The notes under the pieces are model-generated. The model made no database searches. It was not told the DNA's origin and saw only the letters and a program-made list of their open reading frames with translations. Below, piece by piece: positions 27,832 through 36,673 of a DNA stretch of 56,104 bases. This DNA comes from Gammaproteobacteria bacterium. Its GTDB lineage: Bacteria > Pseudomonadota > Gammaproteobacteria > JAJFJF01. The stretch spans positions 1-56,104 of the forward strand of contig JAJFJF010000025.1 in the NCBI GenBank assembly GCA_021774255.1. The letters are read 5' to 3'. Numbering within the stretch: the stretch's first letter is position 1; each line of letters starts with the position of its first letter. Made by a program: the position numbers and the translations under genes.

Positions 27832-28140
27832 CCGATTTTAAAAGAATAGCTCCCTCTCTTCCTAGGGGAGAGCTTTGCTATGATTTTTCAGTATCATGCT
27901 TTGGTTTCGTGGAAAGGCCATGCTGCGGCGAGCTGTTTTGTGCGCCACGCTTGCCGCGCTGCGCGCTCACGCGAATCGGCGCAAAAACACTCCCCTCCGC
28001 ATGGCGACCACTTTATCTAGGGGCGAGTGTTATGGCAGGTATAATAAACAGGTAAGCGTTTAGCCTACCCCCGATTTTAAAAGAATAGCTCCCTCTCCCC
28101 CCATGGGGGGAGAGGGCTGGGGTGAGGGGTTATTTTCTTT
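27832..28140. repeat. MITE-like composite palindromic element, copy 2
   Basis: This 334 bp non-coding gap is filled by the same element as at 71-360, in the same orientation. It has a palindrome at 27847-27871, the long hairpin segment at 27917-28047, and a palindrome at about 28088-28117. A 27 bp direct repeat beginning CCGATTTTAAAAGAATAG occurs at 27832 and 28071 and includes the start of each palindrome. The final TTATTTTCTTT matches the end of the first palindrome of copy 1. The element ends about 12 bp from the map stop codon. Confidence 0.8.
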
Positions 28141-28151
28141 AGAATGCTCGT

Positions 28152-28916
28152 TTATTTCTCTTCTTCGCGTAGGGTGAGGATCTCACACCCATCACTTGTC
28201 ACCAACAAGGTATGCTCCCACTGCGCTGAAAGCTTGCGATCTTTTGTCACCACCGTCCAACCATCGGGCAGCAACTTCACATGCCGTTTGCCAGCATTGA
28301 CCATCGGCTCAATGGTAAACGTCATACCCGGCTCCAGCACTTCGCGCGTGCCAGGTTTGCCAAAATGCAGCACTTGCGGATCTTCGTGAAATTGTCGGCC
28401 AATGCCGTGCCCGCAATACTCATGCACGACAGAAAAGCGATTTTTACCGGCGTACTGTTCAATGGCATGGCCAATATCCCCCAGGTGCACGCCCGGTTTC
28501 ACCATTTCAATACCCAGCATGAGGCACTCATGGGCAACCTTCGTCAGCCGCTGCGCGATCACATTGGGCTTGCCTACCAAAAACATCTTGCTGGTATCAC
28601 CATGAAAGCCATCTTTAATCACCGTGACATCGATATTCAAGATATCGCCTGATTTTAGCGTGCGTGCGCCGGGGATCCCGTGGCACACCTGATGATTTAA
28701 GGTGGTGCAAATAGATTTGGGGAAGCCACGGTAATTGAGCGGGGCAGGAATAGCCTGCTGCACATCGACAATATAATCATGGCAAATTTGGTTGAGCGCA
28801 TCCGTGGTGACGCCTACTTTCACATGCGGGGTAATCATGGTCAATACCTCAGCGGCCAATCGCCCGGCAACTCGCATTTTATTGATTTCTAAGTCATTTT
28901 TTATGTGAATCGTCAT
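28152..28916 (-). CDS. map: Type I methionine aminopeptidase
   Basis: This enzyme removes the initiator methionine from nascent proteins. The 254-residue bacterial-type enzyme has all five metal ligands. The two Asp lie in DVTVIKDGFHGDTSKMF (about residues 95-111), the His in HGIGRQFHEDP (about 167-177), and the Glu residues in FTIEPMV and QWEHTLLV near the C-terminus. It is divergent from rpsB, the usual gammaproteobacterial arrangement. Confidence 0.96.
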   Translation of the reverse strand: MTIHIKNDLEINKMRVAGRLAAEVLTMITPHVKVGVTTDALNQICHDYIVDVQQAIPAPLNYRGFPKSICTTLNHQVCHGIPGARTLKSGDILNIDVTVIKDGFHGDTSKMFLVGKPNVIAQRLTKVAHECLMLGIEMVKPGVHLGDIGHAIEQYAGKNRFSVVHEYCGHGIGRQFHEDPQVLHFGKPGTREVLEPGMTFTIEPMVNAGKRHVKLLPDGWTVVTKDRKLSAQWEHTLLVTSDGCEILTLREEEK

Positions 28917-29039
28917 AATATCTTTTGAGGATCAGCACAGCGCTAAGGGCCTCTTGCGTACAAGCGCACTGGTGTCTAAGGGCTAGTTATGGTATAAAGC
29001 GCGCGACCAATTAGCAAATACTGCGTTGGTGAAGAGACT

Positions 29040-29157
29040 AGAAAAATAAATCCACACGCCTTGCTGGCTATTATATGGCCAACATCTGCAGCGCGGGTGC
29101 CTCAATTTGAGGTCGTTGCGATGATAGGCGGAGGCTGAACCCAAACAGGAGAACAAC
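29040..29157 (+). promoter_or_regulatory. rpsB leader with hairpins, candidate autoregulatory site
   Basis: The 241 bp map-rpsB gap holds short hairpins close to rpsB (GGC/TATTATAT/GGCC-like and GCCTCAATTTGAGGT) followed by CAGGAGAACAAC as ribosome site. rpsB-tsf leaders are bound by S2 in gammaproteobacteria. That this leader does the same is an inference. A TATAAA at 28993 may be the -10 box. Confidence 0.35.
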
Positions 29158-29940
29158 ATGACAGCGACGACCATGCGAGATATGCTCGCAGCGGGTGTCC
29201 ACTTCGGGCATCGTACCCGCTTTTGGAACCCAAAAATGGCGCCTTATATCTATGGCGCACGTAACGAACTTCATATTATTAACCTTGATAAAACCTTACC
29301 GAGCTACCAGGAAGCGCTTAATTTTATGCTGAGCGTGGCGGCGAAAAACGGCAAAGTGCTGTTTGTGGGCACCAAGCGTGCTGCGCGTGCCACCATTCGT
29401 GAAGAAGCACAACGTTGTGGCATGCCATATGTTGATCACCGTTGGTTGGGCGGCATGTTGACCAACTACAAAACCGTGCGCCTATCGATTAAGCGATTAA
29501 AAGACTTACTCGAGATGGAAGAAAACGGCACGATGGATAAATTCCCCAAAAAAGAAGCCTTAAGCTTGCGACGTGAACGCGAGAAGCTAGAGCGTAGCTT
29601 AGGTGGCATCAAAGACATTGGCAGCTTACCGGATGCATTATTTGTCGTGGATGTGGGTGCTGAAAAGATTGCGGTGCAAGAAGCCAGAAAATTAAAAATC
29701 CCCGTGGTGGGCATTGTGGATACAAACAATGATCCTGACGGTGTGGATTATGTGATCCCCGGCAATGATGATGCCATCCGTGCGATCAAGTTGTACGTAA
29801 AAGGGATTGCCGATGCCATTATCGATTTGAAACTGGCAGAGCGTCCCATTCTGAATGCTGAAGGTAGCGATGAATATTTGGAAGTAGATAATCAAGGCAG
29901 TTCAAGGCCAAATAAAGCTAACGCGCCATCATCAGAGTAA
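29158..29940 (+). CDS. rpsB: 30S ribosomal protein S2
   Basis: This is a small-subunit ribosomal protein of 260 residues, slightly longer than the 241 of E. coli because of a polar C-terminal tail after residue 235. Signatures include [22 protein letters not shown] near the start, [12 protein letters not shown] near 80, and [30 protein letters not shown] near 180. It is the first gene of rpsB-tsf-pyrH-frr-uppS-cdsA. A strong ribosome site (AGGAG) precedes it. Confidence 0.98.
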   Translation: MTATTMRDMLAAGVHFGHRTRFWNPKMAPYIYGARNELHIINLDKTLPSYQEALNFMLSVAAKNGKVLFVGTKRAARATIREEAQRCGMPYVDHRWLGGMLTNYKTVRLSIKRLKDLLEMEENGTMDKFPKKEALSLRREREKLERSLGGIKDIGSLPDALFVVDVGAEKIAVQEARKLKIPVVGIVDTNNDPDGVDYVIPGNDDAIRAIKLYVKGIADAIIDLKLAERPILNAEGSDEYLEVDNQGSSRPNKANAPSSE

Positions 29941-29951
29941 TTTTGTTTTCT

Positions 29952-29978
29952 AAGGCGCTCGCTTGCGCCTTATATTTT
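29952..29978 (+). terminator. Hairpin attenuator between rpsB and tsf
   Basis: AAGGCGC (29952-29958) and GCGCCTT (29965-29971) form a 7 bp stem with a 6 nt loop, followed by ATATTTT. Partial termination here would lower tsf relative to rpsB transcripts. A similar arrangement is known in E. coli. Confidence 0.65.
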
Positions 29979-30001
29979 AGTATCTTAAAAGAGGGTATGT
30001 G

Positions 30002-30886
30002 ATGGCAATCGCAGCAACATTAGTCAAAGAATTACGTGAACGCACCGGCGCAGGCATGATGGAGTGCAAAAAAGCATTGGTGGAAGCCAATGGTGATATT
30101 GAGCTGGCGCTTGAAAACATGCGCAAAGCGGGCCAAGCCAAAGCAGATAAAAAAGCGGGCCGTGTGGCGGCGGAAGGTTTGGTCGGTGTGTATACCGAGA
30201 GCAACATGGCGTCGATTGTTGAAATCAACAGTGAAACTGACTTTGTTGCACGTAATGATGACTTTAAAGCATTTGTCGATGTCATTGCGGGCCGTGTATT
30301 GCAGACCAAGGTCACAGAAGTCGCCGCGCTACTTGAGCAGCCATTGCAAAATGGTGCAGACGAAACCATTGAAGCCGCGCGTCAAGAACTGGTGACTAAA
30401 ATTGGTGAAAATATTAGTTTGCGTCGTGCAGATATGTTAATTGCTGCTGAGGGCGGCCATGTAGCAAGCTACATTCATGGTGGCCGCATTGGTGTCATCG
30501 TCCAACTTGATGGCGGTGATGAAGCACTCGCCAAAGATTTAGCCATGCACATTGCAGCCAGTCGGCCACAAGTGGTGAACCCTGAAGAGGTGCCCGCCGA
30601 TTTAATCGAAAAAGAAAAAGAAATATTCAGCGCCCAAGCGGCACAGAGTGGTAAGCCTGCCGAGATTATCGAGAAGATGGTCGATGGCCGTATTAAAAAA
30701 TTCTTGAATGAAGTGAGCCTTGTTGGCCAACCCTACATTAAAGATCCAAACCAAACCGTGGGCGCCTTACTCAAAGAAACCAAGGCGAAGGTTGCTAAGT
30801 TTGTTCGCTTTGAAGTGGGCGAAGGGATTGAAAAACAAGAAACCGATTTTGCTGAAGAAGTCATGGCACAAGCACAAGGGGTGTAA
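30002..30886 (+). CDS. tsf: Translation elongation factor Ts
   Basis: This is the nucleotide exchange factor for EF-Tu. The 294-residue protein begins [25 protein letters not shown], the UBA-like ribosome/EF-Tu binding start. The [16 protein letters not shown] motif near residues 73-88 contacts EF-Tu, and the subdomain repeat and coiled-coil are present. I chose the ATG at 30002 with GAGGG 6 nt upstream. The in-frame GTG at 29999 is less likely. Confidence 0.97.
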   Translation: MAIAATLVKELRERTGAGMMECKKALVEANGDIELALENMRKAGQAKADKKAGRVAAEGLVGVYTESNMASIVEINSETDFVARNDDFKAFVDVIAGRVLQTKVTEVAALLEQPLQNGADETIEAARQELVTKIGENISLRRADMLIAAEGGHVASYIHGGRIGVIVQLDGGDEALAKDLAMHIAASRPQVVNPEEVPADLIEKEKEIFSAQAAQSGKPAEIIEKMVDGRIKKFLNEVSLVGQPYIKDPNQTVGALLKETKAKVAKFVRFEVGEGIEKQETDFAEEVMAQAQGV

Positions 30887-30892
30887 CATAAT

Positions 30893-31627
30893 ATGACGGG
30901 ATCGCGTAAGCCAATCTACCGACGTGTGTTACTGAAATTAAGCGGTGAGGCACTGATGGGCAATAAGGTCTCGGGTATTGATCCTGCCATGTTAGATCGT
31001 ATGGCAACGGAGATCGGCACGCTAAAAGCGATGGATATCCAAGTGGGTTTAGTGATCGGTGGCGGCAACTTGTTTCGGGGTGCAAGCCTGTCCGATGCCG
31101 GTTTAAGTCGCGTGACAGGTGATCACATGGGCATGTTGGCCACGGTCATGAATGCACTGGCCATGCGTGATGCCTTAGAACGTGCCAATTTGCCCACGCG
31201 CATTATGTCAGCGGTCCCCATGAGTGGTTTGGTGGATCATCATGATCGCCGCAAAGCACTGCACCACCTTGAGCAAAACCGTGTGGTGATCTTTGCAGCC
31301 GGCACGGGTAATCCTTTCTTTACCACAGATTCGACAGCCGCTTTGCGCGGTATTGAAATCGACGCCGATATCGTATTAAAAGCGACGAAGGTGGACGGTG
31401 TGTATTCTGCTGATCCACTTAAAGATCCCAATGCGACGCGCTACCAACATTTAAGTTATGACGAAACATTACAACGTGGACTCAATGTCATGGATTTAAC
31501 AGCCATTTGTTTATGCCGTGACCATGGTATGGGCTTGCGTGTGTTTAATATGAATAAGCCTGGGGCCTTGATCAGTGTCGTTTGTGGCCACGAAGAAGGC
31601 ACCTCAATTGATGGAGAGTGCACATGA
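30893..31627 (+). CDS. pyrH: UMP kinase
   Basis: This enzyme phosphorylates UMP to UDP and belongs to the amino-acid kinase fold. The 244-residue protein has [15 protein letters not shown] at the start, [10 protein letters not shown] near residue 56, and a C-terminal region with [17 protein letters not shown] near 165. Its TGA overlaps the ATG of frr (ATGA). Its neighbours are the typical tsf and frr. Confidence 0.97.
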   Translation: MTGSRKPIYRRVLLKLSGEALMGNKVSGIDPAMLDRMATEIGTLKAMDIQVGLVIGGGNLFRGASLSDAGLSRVTGDHMGMLATVMNALAMRDALERANLPTRIMSAVPMSGLVDHHDRRKALHHLEQNRVVIFAAGTGNPFFTTDSTAALRGIEIDADIVLKATKVDGVYSADPLKDPNATRYQHLSYDETLQRGLNVMDLTAICLCRDHGMGLRVFNMNKPGALISVVCGHEEGTSIDGECT

Positions 31628-32187
31628 GCACAATGGATGAGATTAGAAATGATGCAAAAACCCGCATGGGAAAAAGTATCGATGCGCTAGAGCAGTCGCT
31701 TTCCAAGATACGTACGGGTAGAGCGCAAACGAGTTTATTAGATCAAATCGTTGTGCCTTACTATGGTAATGACACGCCGATTAATCAAGTGGCGAATGTT
31801 GCTGTCGCAGACTCCCGTACCCTGACCGTCACCCCTTGGGAAAAAAATATTGCACCGGCCGTTGAAAAAGCCATCCGCAATTCAGACCTAGGATTAAACC
31901 CTGTTTCCGCAGGGGATATTATACGCATTCCATTGCCAGCATTGACAGAAGAGCGCCGTAAAGATTTAGTCAAATTAGCACGTGCTGAAGCAGAGAGTTC
32001 ACGTGTGACCGTGCGTAATACGCGTCGGGATGCCATTTCCCAACTAAAAGCGCTGCTGAAAGAAAAACAGATAGGCGAAGACGATGAGCGTCGTGAGCAG
32101 GAAGCGATCCAAAAGCTCACGGATCAACATATTGCGAAGATGGATGAAATGCTAGCGGCGAAAGAAACCGACCTAATGGCCATCTAG
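31624..32187 (+). CDS. frr: Ribosome recycling factor
   Basis: This protein splits post-termination ribosomes together with EF-G. The 187-residue, three-helix-bundle protein has [14 protein letters not shown] near residue 24, [20 protein letters not shown] near 101-120 and [16 protein letters not shown] near 132. I chose the ATG at 31624, overlapping the pyrH stop, with GGAGAG upstream. An upstream in-frame ATG at 31618 would remove proper ribosome-site spacing. Confidence 0.97.
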   Translation: MSTMDEIRNDAKTRMGKSIDALEQSLSKIRTGRAQTSLLDQIVVPYYGNDTPINQVANVAVADSRTLTVTPWEKNIAPAVEKAIRNSDLGLNPVSAGDIIRIPLPALTEERRKDLVKLARAEAESSRVTVRNTRRDAISQLKALLKEKQIGEDDERREQEAIQKLTDQHIAKMDEMLAAKETDLMAI

Positions 32188-32188
32188 C

Positions 32189-32959
32189 ATGTCTGAGACT
32201 GCGCTATCCGAACAGTCATTTTCACGCACCCCACACCATCTTGCGATTATCATGGATGGGAATGGCCGTTGGGCTAAAAAACGCTATTTACCCCGTATTG
32301 CAGGTCACCGTGCAGGCGTAGAAGCCGTGCGCCAAGTGGTGAAAGATGCTGCACAGGTAGGCGTGAAAGTACTCACCTTATTTGCCTTTGGCAGAGAAAA
32401 CTGGCAGCGGCCCGAGCCAGAAGTCACCGGCTTGCTCGATCTTTTTTTGACCACCTTAAAAAGCGAAGTGGATAATTTGCATAAAAATAATGTGCAGCTA
32501 CGCATTATTGGCGATCGCTCCCGCTTCGATGACAAGCTACAGCAGCAAATTATACGCGCTGAAAAACTCACCCAACAGAATGATGGCCTTGTGTTGGTCA
32601 TCGCTGTTAATTACAGTGGTCGTTGGGATATCACACAGGCGTGCGCGCGTTTAGTGGAACGCGCCACTGAAAAAGAGCACAAGTGTGATGCGGTGACCTC
32701 TGACGCAATACGTGCCGAGCTGGCCTTGGCAGAGTTACCTGATCCTGACTTGTTTATTCGTACCAGTGGCGAGCAGCGTATTAGCAATTTCTTAGTATGG
32801 CATTTGGCGTACACGGAGCTTTATTTCACAGAACTTTTATGGCCAGACTTTAATACCGATGCCTTGGCTGACGCACTGACGTTTTTTGAAACACGCGAAC
32901 GCCGCTTTGGCCGCACCAGCGAGCAAGTAAAACAAGCCGAGTCTAACCAACATGCTTAA
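32189..32959 (+). CDS. uppS: Undecaprenyl diphosphate synthase
   Basis: This cis-prenyltransferase makes C55-PP, the lipid carrier for peptidoglycan and O-antigen. The 256-residue protein has IIMDGNGRWAKKRYLPRIAGHR near residues 20-41 (catalytic Asp in MDGNGRWA). RTSGEQRISNFLVWHLAYTELYF near 191 binds the isoprenyl diphosphate. It starts one base after the frr stop and overlaps cdsA by 8 bp. Confidence 0.97.
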   Translation: MSETALSEQSFSRTPHHLAIIMDGNGRWAKKRYLPRIAGHRAGVEAVRQVVKDAAQVGVKVLTLFAFGRENWQRPEPEVTGLLDLFLTTLKSEVDNLHKNNVQLRIIGDRSRFDDKLQQQIIRAEKLTQQNDGLVLVIAVNYSGRWDITQACARLVERATEKEHKCDAVTSDAIRAELALAELPDPDLFIRTSGEQRISNFLVWHLAYTELYFTELLWPDFNTDALADALTFFETRERRFGRTSEQVKQAESNQHA

Positions 32960-33737
32960 GCAACGCATTTTAACCGCTATTCCGCTGATTGTTGTTGCCG
33001 TTGCTATTTTAATTTTCGCTCCCCCGATGCTATTGGCTGTGGTCACGGCTGCACTTTTATTATTAGCCGCGTGGGAATGGACAACCATTATCGGTATTAA
33101 AAAGCAGGAACTGCGCGCGGCTTATTTAGTGGCGACAGCACTGCTCATGGTAGCGAGTCTGCCGATGGCAAGTAGCGTAATATTGATCAGCATGGTGTTT
33201 TGGCTTGCTGCGTTATACAGCGTCTTGGTGTTCCCAAGATATAAAAAAGTCTGGGGGCAGCATAAATTGTTCCCCATCATCATTGGCTTTTTTGTGATCG
33301 TACCGTGTTGGCATGCGCTGAATGCAGTGAACGCATGGGATCCCTTTGGTTTGCTCTTTTTGTTGTGCATTATTTGGGCGTCTGATATTACTGCGTTTTT
33401 TATTGGGATCCGTTACGGCAATAAAAAATTACTCCCTGACGTTAGCCCAAAGAAAAGTTGGGCTGGCCTCTATGGGGCCTTGCTGGGCGGTTTGCTGATT
33501 GCGTTGTTCGGTGTGTGGTGGCTAGTGCCTGCCACACAGTGGTTAGGCCTCATTGTGTTGTCATTAGTGACCGTGTTGGCGGCTGTATTAGGGGATTTAT
33601 TTGAAAGCCTGTGGAAGCGTATCGGACATGTCAAAGACAGCGGGTCTTTGTTGCCTGGGCACGGCGGCATATTAGACCGTGTAGATAGTATGACGGCCGC
33701 TGCACCGGTTTTTGCAGTTGGATTGCTATTATTTTAA
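32952..33737 (+). CDS. cdsA: Phosphatidate cytidylyltransferase
   Basis: This enzyme makes CDP-diacylglycerol, the precursor of phosphatidylserine and so of the substrate for the psd enzyme encoded earlier in the window. The 261-residue protein has about eight membrane helices. The CDS signature is complete near the C-terminus: SLWKRIGHVKDSGSLLPGHG followed by GILDRVD. SPKKSWAGLYGALLGG lies near 160. In many relatives ispC, rseP and bamA follow, but here a glycerophosphodiesterase gene follows instead. Confidence 0.96.
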   Translation: MLKQRILTAIPLIVVAVAILIFAPPMLLAVVTAALLLLAAWEWTTIIGIKKQELRAAYLVATALLMVASLPMASSVILISMVFWLAALYSVLVFPRYKKVWGQHKLFPIIIGFFVIVPCWHALNAVNAWDPFGLLFLLCIIWASDITAFFIGIRYGNKKLLPDVSPKKSWAGLYGALLGGLLIALFGVWWLVPATQWLGLIVLSLVTVLAAVLGDLFESLWKRIGHVKDSGSLLPGHGGILDRVDSMTAAAPVFAVGLLLF

Positions 33738-33751
33738 GGTAAAGATCGTTT

Positions 33752-34585
33752 ATGGCCACATTTCCTGAAATCTCAGGTCATCGCGGTGCCGCAGGGTTAG
33801 CGCCCGAAAACACCATCAAGAGTTGTTTGCAAGCTGTGGCGGCGGGTGCTGAGGCGATCGAGATCGATGTGGGCATGACACGCGATGGCGTGATTGTGGT
33901 GGGCCATGATCCCTGTTTAAGCCCGGCAATCACGCGCGATGCGAATGGGCAGTGGCTTAAAAAATCAAGCCGTCCCATTTGGAAAATGACTTTTGAAGAG
34001 CTGCAGCAGTTTGATGTCGGGCGCCTTAATCCTCATCATCCTTATGCCAAACTGTATCCAGAGCAACAGCCTGAGGATGGCGCGCGCGTACCGGCATTGA
34101 TAGATATGATCAAAGCGGTGCAAGCAGCCAGCCCACGTCCTATCCGTTGGCAGCTTGAAATAAAAGTCCGCCCCTTTCATCCACACCACACCGCATCGCC
34201 GCGTGTTTTTGTGCCGAAGTTATTGGATCTCATTACAGAGAGGGAGCTTAACAGCCATGTTGAGATTTTATCATTTGATTGGCGCAATCAATTAGTGACT
34301 CACCATTTGGCACCGCATATTTGCACGGCATTTAGTAGCGTGCGCACTTACCGTGGTGTGGTGCCGCGTGTCATTGCGCGTTTGGGAGGCAAAGCTTGGT
34401 GTGCCCACTATCGTCATTTAAATAAAAAGGTGGTCAAGCTTGCACAAGCTTTGGGTTTAAAAGTGATTGCGTGGACGGTGGACGAAAAAGACGATATGCG
34501 CCGGTTAATTGATATGGAAGTCGATTGTATCGTCAGCAACCGCCCGGATCGCTTGCGGCAGCTGAAAGATAAGTTAATTGGTTAA
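33752..34585 (+). CDS. Glycerophosphodiester phosphodiesterase (GDPD/UgpQ-like)
   Basis: This enzyme hydrolyses glycerophosphodiesters to glycerol-3-phosphate and an alcohol. The 277-residue protein has the conserved N-terminal GHRGAAGLAPENTIKS near residues 8-23 (catalytic His), then EIDVGMTRDGVIVVGHDP near 38-55 (metal ligands Glu/Asp and second His). The TIM-barrel end has KVIAWTVDEKDDMRRLI near 235. No signal peptide is seen, so a cytoplasmic, UgpQ-like enzyme is likely. It lies 14 bp after cdsA with ribosome site AGGTAAAG and is probably in the same operon. Confidence 0.9.
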   Translation: MATFPEISGHRGAAGLAPENTIKSCLQAVAAGAEAIEIDVGMTRDGVIVVGHDPCLSPAITRDANGQWLKKSSRPIWKMTFEELQQFDVGRLNPHHPYAKLYPEQQPEDGARVPALIDMIKAVQAASPRPIRWQLEIKVRPFHPHHTASPRVFVPKLLDLITERELNSHVEILSFDWRNQLVTHHLAPHICTAFSSVRTYRGVVPRVIARLGGKAWCAHYRHLNKKVVKLAQALGLKVIAWTVDEKDDMRRLIDMEVDCIVSNRPDRLRQLKDKLIG

Positions 34586-34683
34586 CTTATTTTTATGGTT
34601 TTTTTTGATCTGTGTTGAGGATTAGCCTCACGCAACAGGTCATTATTCAAAAATCTATCTAAAACCTAAAAATACAAGCAAGG

Positions 34684-34710
34684 CGCCTGCTCACCGGATG
34701 GCGGCAGGCG
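34684..34710 (+). terminator. Candidate terminator hairpin after the GDPD gene
   Basis: CGCCTGC and GCAGGCG form a 7 bp stem around a 13 nt loop, followed by TATTATTG. It ends the rpsB-to-GDPD operon. A second, weaker inverted repeat GTAAAC-AACT-GTTTAC follows at 34729-34744. Confidence 0.4.
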
Positions 34711-34772
34711 TATTATTGTCAGGGGGGTATGTAAACAACTGTTTACGCACAACACCAGCCGGCTTGTCTCAA

Positions 34773-36458
34773 TTAGACAGCGCCCTCTCCGGGATCTCCT
34801 ACAGGGCTCTTCAAAAGCAGTCCTCTTGTTTCTGTATCGCCATCATCTTCCTCTTCCTCCTCTTCCATGTCGTCAGACTTCGCGTTTAGCAGCGCTATCA
34901 AGCGCACAGTAAAAAACGCTGCTAGTACGAATAAGGAGACATTGAATCCCAAACGCCAATCTTCGCTCAACCAAAAGATAACGGCCTTATCCAGTAGCAC
35001 CGCCGGGAACTGGCCAATACCCCCAAAAGTGAGCGCTAGCGAAAAGAGTAGGTTAGGGTCGTAGTACTCCTTCGGGAAGCGTTCTCGACAAAGCTTCATG
35101 ATTGCCTGAAATACAAACATGCGCCACCACAGAAAGAGGATGACAGGAATATATTGTACTTCGTAGGCGTAGCACATGCCGGTATTGGTGAACACCACCC
35201 AAATACCGTTAGTGATTAAAATGCAAATGAACCATTGCACTGAAGAGAGGTATTTAAGTAGAAACCAGTTTACCAGGGCTGTTGATGCTGCCCCCCAAAT
35301 GGGGGTTGCCCAACCAAAAAAATTGATGAGGTTGTCTACCGCCTCGCTGTTGTCTGTGCTCAGCTCCATCTGCTCTCGAAAGGGGACCATGTAAAAGTAC
35401 ATTTGCAGCACAAGCGTGGCGGTTGCATAGAGGATAGCTCTGAAGACAGGCGATTTTCTAAATTGGTCACGAAGCGTGCCACAGGTAAGTCGGATGTCGC
35501 GTCTTAATTGTTCTGTTTTTTCAGTGGGCTGCGATGCTTTCTTCGGCGTGGCTATTTTTGCAAACAAGACAGAGTCGACAGTAACAATCAAACTAAAGAT
35601 GAGGAAAAGAAGTTGCATGTCTTTCTTGCTTGCATCATTTTCTTCATAAATGTATCGGAATAACCTGAAAATGAGCGAAGAAAGATCGTGCATGGTAAAC
35701 ACCAATATTTGAATACGATCACTAAACGCTTCATCTTCGAAGTCATTGCAAAATTCTAAAAACACAAGAAGATGACCTGCACCCGCGATACCGGTGAGGG
35801 TGAAACAAATCACCAGTACGTAGTAGTTTGACGAAAAGTAAAAAGGCAAACCAAAAAAGAGCAACCAGCTTACGCCACACACATTTGTCCAGGTGCGCCT
35901 CCCCCAGACGCGGATCATGATGCCATGGAAGAGTCCGAACACATTGACCCCCATGGATGCCCAAAAGAGCATGTCGTTGATGAGTTGGTCTTGCTTTTCG
36001 CAAGGGTAGATTCCCCCTGGGCATGCAGACTTGAAGTAACCCAGCAGTCGCAGGATTTCTTTGAGCTGGGAATGCCCAAATATCGTACCGGTTGTCAGGA
36101 AGCACGAGAAGGCCAGCCAGCCCATCCACAGGCCAAACCGTAGCCATGCCCAGAAGCCTGATGGCCTGGGGGAAGCCGGGGGAGAGGCTGGGTTGGGGTG
36201 GCGAACGAGGCGCTTCGTGCTGTTGGGAGAAGAGCCGGGCGGGGGTGGGTCTCCTGTGGGATCTTGTACTGTTGTCACAACAACTTCAATTTGGCCACTG
36301 CTGCTGCTCGTGCCAGTGCTGCCATATGGTGGTGCCCTGCTTCTGCTAGGGCTGCCATGTGGCGATTTCGCCCCTCCAGTCTTCTTCCCTCTCTTGGGGC
36401 TAGCGTGCGGCGAGTCTCCTAGAGTGGTGGTGGTGGGTAGCGGTTCGTCTCTGCCCAT
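34773..36458 (-). CDS. Eukaryote-like MFS transporter (SLC43/FMP42-like), paralog 1
   Basis: This 561-residue membrane protein starts with a disordered, Pro/Ser/Lys-rich cytosolic segment of about 100 residues. Around 11-12 hydrophobic helices follow. After the first helix comes GHSQLKEILRLLGYF, a loop with two cysteines, KQDQLINDMLFWASMGVN, and IMIRVWGRR in place of the MFS DRxGRR motif. This order resembles SLC43/FMP42-type MFS proteins. The C-terminus is acidic (MEEEEEEDDGDTETRGLLL) and contains ETRGLL, fitting the [DE]xxxL[LI] sorting pattern. It is paralogous to the 53350 gene. No Shine-Dalgarno is seen; the accessory promoter motif lies 149 nt upstream. Substrate unknown; amino acids are possible. 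Confidence 0.65.
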   Translation of the reverse strand: MGRDEPLPTTTTLGDSPHASPKRGKKTGGAKSPHGSPSRSRAPPYGSTGTSSSSGQIEVVVTTVQDPTGDPPPPGSSPNSTKRLVRHPNPASPPASPRPSGFWAWLRFGLWMGWLAFSCFLTTGTIFGHSQLKEILRLLGYFKSACPGGIYPCEKQDQLINDMLFWASMGVNVFGLFHGIMIRVWGRRTWTNVCGVSWLLFFGLPFYFSSNYYVLVICFTLTGIAGAGHLLVFLEFCNDFEDEAFSDRIQILVFTMHDLSSLIFRLFRYIYEENDASKKDMQLLFLIFSLIVTVDSVLFAKIATPKKASQPTEKTEQLRRDIRLTCGTLRDQFRKSPVFRAILYATATLVLQMYFYMVPFREQMELSTDNSEAVDNLINFFGWATPIWGAASTALVNWFLLKYLSSVQWFICILITNGIWVVFTNTGMCYAYEVQYIPVILFLWWRMFVFQAIMKLCRERFPKEYYDPNLLFSLALTFGGIGQFPAVLLDKAVIFWLSEDWRLGFNVSLFVLAAFFTVRLIALLNAKSDDMEEEEEEDDGDTETRGLLLKSPVGDPGEGAV

Positions 36459-36594
36459 GGCAGAGAAGAATCAAAATAGGAAGGGTGCTACTGTTCCTCT
36501 TGTCAGGGGAAAGCTTACAAGGTTAACTGTATTTTTCGCTTATCAAGGGAAAAATCACAATGATGACGGTATCTTTTTTTTCTTATCTTCTGAG

Positions 36595-36619
36595 TATATA
36601 GGGTAACAGTGGCGGGTAA
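36595..36619 (-). promoter_or_regulatory. Accessory promoter motif, copy C
   Basis: On the minus strand TTAC-N7-TGTTAC is followed by CCTATATA, then CTCAGAAGAT. The last part is shared with copy F. It lies about 149 nt before the ATG at 36458. Confidence 0.7.
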
Positions 36620-36673
36620 ATTTTTAAGAAGGCAAATGAAGACGGTCTCATTTTGAGCTTTATCTTAGCGGGG

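Noticed and set aside
28917..29157. tRNA or small RNA gene between map and rpsB
   Set aside because: No cloverleaf or acceptor end with CCA could be found; the hairpins fit an rpsB leader better.
36061..36606. 181-codon plus-strand frame opposite the start of the 36458 gene
   Set aside because: It is antisense to the proline-rich N-terminus of a protein with a clear paralog, and has no recognisable domain.
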